Positions 4,257 to 5,481 of a stretch of 5,481 bases of DNA are shown one piece after another. The number at the start of each line of letters is the position of its first letter. Position 1 is the first letter of the stretch. The notes under the pieces were generated by a model. That model ran no database searches. It was given only the letters and a program-made list of their open reading frames with translations, and was not told the DNA's origin. Source of the stretch: an uncultured bacterium (lineage in GTDB: Bacteria > Verrucomicrobiota > Kiritimatiellia > RFP12 > UBA1067); NCBI GenBank assembly GCA_902779075.1, contig CACZAK010000272.1, positions 1 to 5,481 of the forward strand, written 5' to 3'. A program made the translations under genes and the position numbers.

Positions 4257-5180
4257 TCAGGCTAGAGCTGCAACGGTCGCGTCGAGGGCGGGAAGATCGG
4301 AGACGTTCGTCGTGAAGAGCTCGGCGTCGATCTTCTTGATGAGTCCGCTCAGCACCTTGCCGGGGCCGAACTCCACAAACCGCGTGCAGCCAAGGGCCTT
4401 CGCGGCCTCGACGTCCGCAGCCCAGTTGGTCGTCTGCGTGACCTGCTCAAGCATGAGCGCCTTGATGGCACCGGGGTCGGAGGAGTGCGGCTGCCCCGTA
4501 ACGTTGGAAAGGACGGGGAACTGCGGCGCGTGGAACGTCACCGTATCCAGCACCGGCGCGAGCTTCTCACGCGCAGGCGCCATGAACGGCGAGTGGAACG
4601 CTCCGGCCGTCTGAAGCGGAATAGCGCGCTTGATGCCGAGCTCCTTGGCAACCGTGGCGGCCTTCGCCACGGCATCCTTGGAGCCGGACAGCACCTGCTG
4701 CGCGGCCGAATTGATGTTGGCGACAGTGCAACCAGTCTTATCGCAGAGCTCCTTGAGCTGGTCGGCGGACGCCCCCATGATGGCAATCATTCCAGAAGGC
4801 GTGGCGGTGCACGCCTCCTGCATGAAGCGTCCGCGAGCCTCCAGGACGGTAAGCGTGGCGTCGAAATCAAGTACGCCTGCGGTACAGAGCGCGCCCCATT
4901 CGCCAAGCGAGAGACCCGCCGCGCAGGCGAAGGACGTAGGACGCCTCTTCTGGAATGCGCGGTAGGCCGCGTAGCTCGTCACGAAGATGGCCGGCTGACA
5001 CACGTTCGACTTCGTGAGTTCCTCAGCGGGGCCTTCAAAGCATATCTTCTTGAGATCAAAGCCCAGGACGGCGTTCGCCTTGTCAAACAAGGCCATCGCT
5101 TCGGCATCGGCCTCCGCGAAATCCTTGCCCATACCGGGAACCTGCGCGCCCTGTCCGGCGAAAATGCAGCAATCTGACAT
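4257..5180 (-). CDS. fabD: Malonyl-CoA:ACP transacylase
   Basis: Transfers malonyl from CoA to acyl carrier protein, supplying the extender for fatty-acid synthesis in the cytoplasm. The 307-residue length is normal for FabD. Landmarks: GQGAQ at 9-13; the nucleophile loop GLSLGE at 89-94 with Ser91; Arg116 in RGRFMQ, which holds the malonyl carboxylate; NINSAAQQVLSG at 155-166; catalytic His196 in GAFHSPFM; and EFGPGKVLSGL at 270-280. The His that usually precedes the nucleophile (GHSLGE) is Leu, and the usual PVRW near residue 250 is TTNW; the rest of the active site is intact, so I expect an active enzyme. The start ATG at 5180 has GAGGA (5189-5193) 8 nt upstream. It lies 39 bp after fusA in the same direction, so co-transcription is likely; other fab genes are not in the window. 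Confidence 0.95.
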   Translation of the reverse strand: MSDCCIFAGQGAQVPGMGKDFAEADAEAMALFDKANAVLGFDLKKICFEGPAEELTKSNVCQPAIFVTSYAAYRAFQKRRPTSFACAAGLSLGEWGALCTAGVLDFDATLTVLEARGRFMQEACTATPSGMIAIMGASADQLKELCDKTGCTVANINSAAQQVLSGSKDAVAKAATVAKELGIKRAIPLQTAGAFHSPFMAPAREKLAPVLDTVTFHAPQFPVLSNVTGQPHSSDPGAIKALMLEQVTQTTNWAADVEAAKALGCTRFVEFGPGKVLSGLIKKIDAELFTTNVSDLPALDATVAALA

Positions 5181-5219
5181 GTCTTCTATCCTCGAAACGA
5201 GCTTTACTTACCGTGGCGG

Positions 5220-5481
5220 TCAGTCCGCGCTCGCGCGGACCTTGCCTTCCTTGATGCGCTTCTCGATCACTTCCTGTGCGATGTTCTTCGGGACGGCTTC
5301 GTACTGCTTGAAGATCATCGTGAACGTGCCGCGGCCCTGCGTGACCGTGCGGATGGCGTTCGAGTAGCCGAACATCTCGCCCAGCGGGACGGTCGCCTTG
5401 ATGAGCTTCACGCCCGCGCGGTCCTCCATGCCCTCCACGCGCCCGCGGCGCTGGTTGATGGAGCCGTTCGCGGCGCCCATG
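5220..5481 (-). CDS. fusA: Elongation factor G, C-terminal end (rest outside window)
   Basis: GTPase that drives ribosomal translocation (and, with RRF, recycling). Only the last 87 residues are visible; the frame continues past the right edge, so the ATG at 5480 is an internal Met. The visible part covers the end of domain IV and domain [16 protein letters not shown] matches the conserved 'G-x-(L/I)-N-x-RRG-x-(I/V)-x-GME' block, then [24 protein letters not shown] matches 'PL-x-EMFGY-x-x-x-(L/I)R-x-x-TQGR', and the Y-x-x-(V)P family ending follows. The tail [15 protein letters not shown] is slightly long but in keeping with the family. The TGA at 5222-5220 is followed after 39 bp by fabD; a small CTCG-AAA-CGAG dyad in the gap (5191-5201) is too weak to call a terminator. 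Confidence 0.93.
   Translation of the reverse strand, partial: MGAANGSINQRRGRVEGMEDRAGVKLIKATVPLGEMFGYSNAIRTVTQGRGTFTMIFKQYEAVPKNIAQEVIEKRIKEGKVRASAD

Noticed and set aside
4485..5177. A 230-codon plus-strand frame opposite fabD
   Set aside because: Antisense shadow of fabD, Arg/Gly/Leu-rich and without domain features.
5181..5219. Terminator between fusA and fabD (CTCG-AAA-CGAG dyad)
   Set aside because: Only a 4-bp stem with no T-rich tract following in the transcribed direction.

Overview
The window looks like a piece of a GC-rich bacterial chromosome. The flanking genes are GC-rich with strongly C/G-ending codons. The style of FabD (GLSLGEW instead of GHSLGEY), the EF-G tail and an over-long MalG-type permease suggest an uncultured member of the Verrucomicrobiota/Kiritimatiellota/Lentisphaerota group, probably gut- or rumen-associated. 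This placement is an inference from family style and is only moderately secure.

Layout. Left part (1-2374, plus strand): the C-terminal part of a DUF1846/UPF0371 protein, then after 28 bp a MalG-type sugar ABC transporter permease. The permease has a large extra extracytoplasmic region and a short CACRAAC heptamer repeat inside its coding sequence. Right part (4257-5481, minus strand): the C-terminus of elongation factor G (fusA) and, 39 bp downstream, a complete malonyl-CoA:ACP transacylase (fabD).

Between them (2379-4204, all minus strand) is a lower-GC accessory cluster of very small genes. It carries one intact DUF3990 protein (ADP-ribosyltransferase-like, toxin-like), three DUF3791-type small proteins, two related small helical proteins of a second type, and a 24-codon stub that is clearly the start of a second, internally deleted DUF3990 gene. 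In transcription order: [38-bp terminator/promoter repeat] - DUF3791-like - DUF3990 stub - helper 1 - [38-bp repeat] - DUF3791 - DUF3990 - helper 2 - DUF3791. I read this as two tandem toxin/antitoxin-like modules, one of which has lost its putative toxin while keeping the small partner genes. Most genes are coupled by TGATG stop/start overlaps with a Shine-Dalgarno sequence inside the end of the preceding gene.

The two 38-bp repeats differ at one position. Each combines a GC-rich hairpin with T-rich tail (terminator for the gene before) and a strong extended -10 promoter (TTGTWG-17 bp-TATAAT) for the module after. The cluster runs head-on into the permease gene with only 4 bp between the two stop codons.
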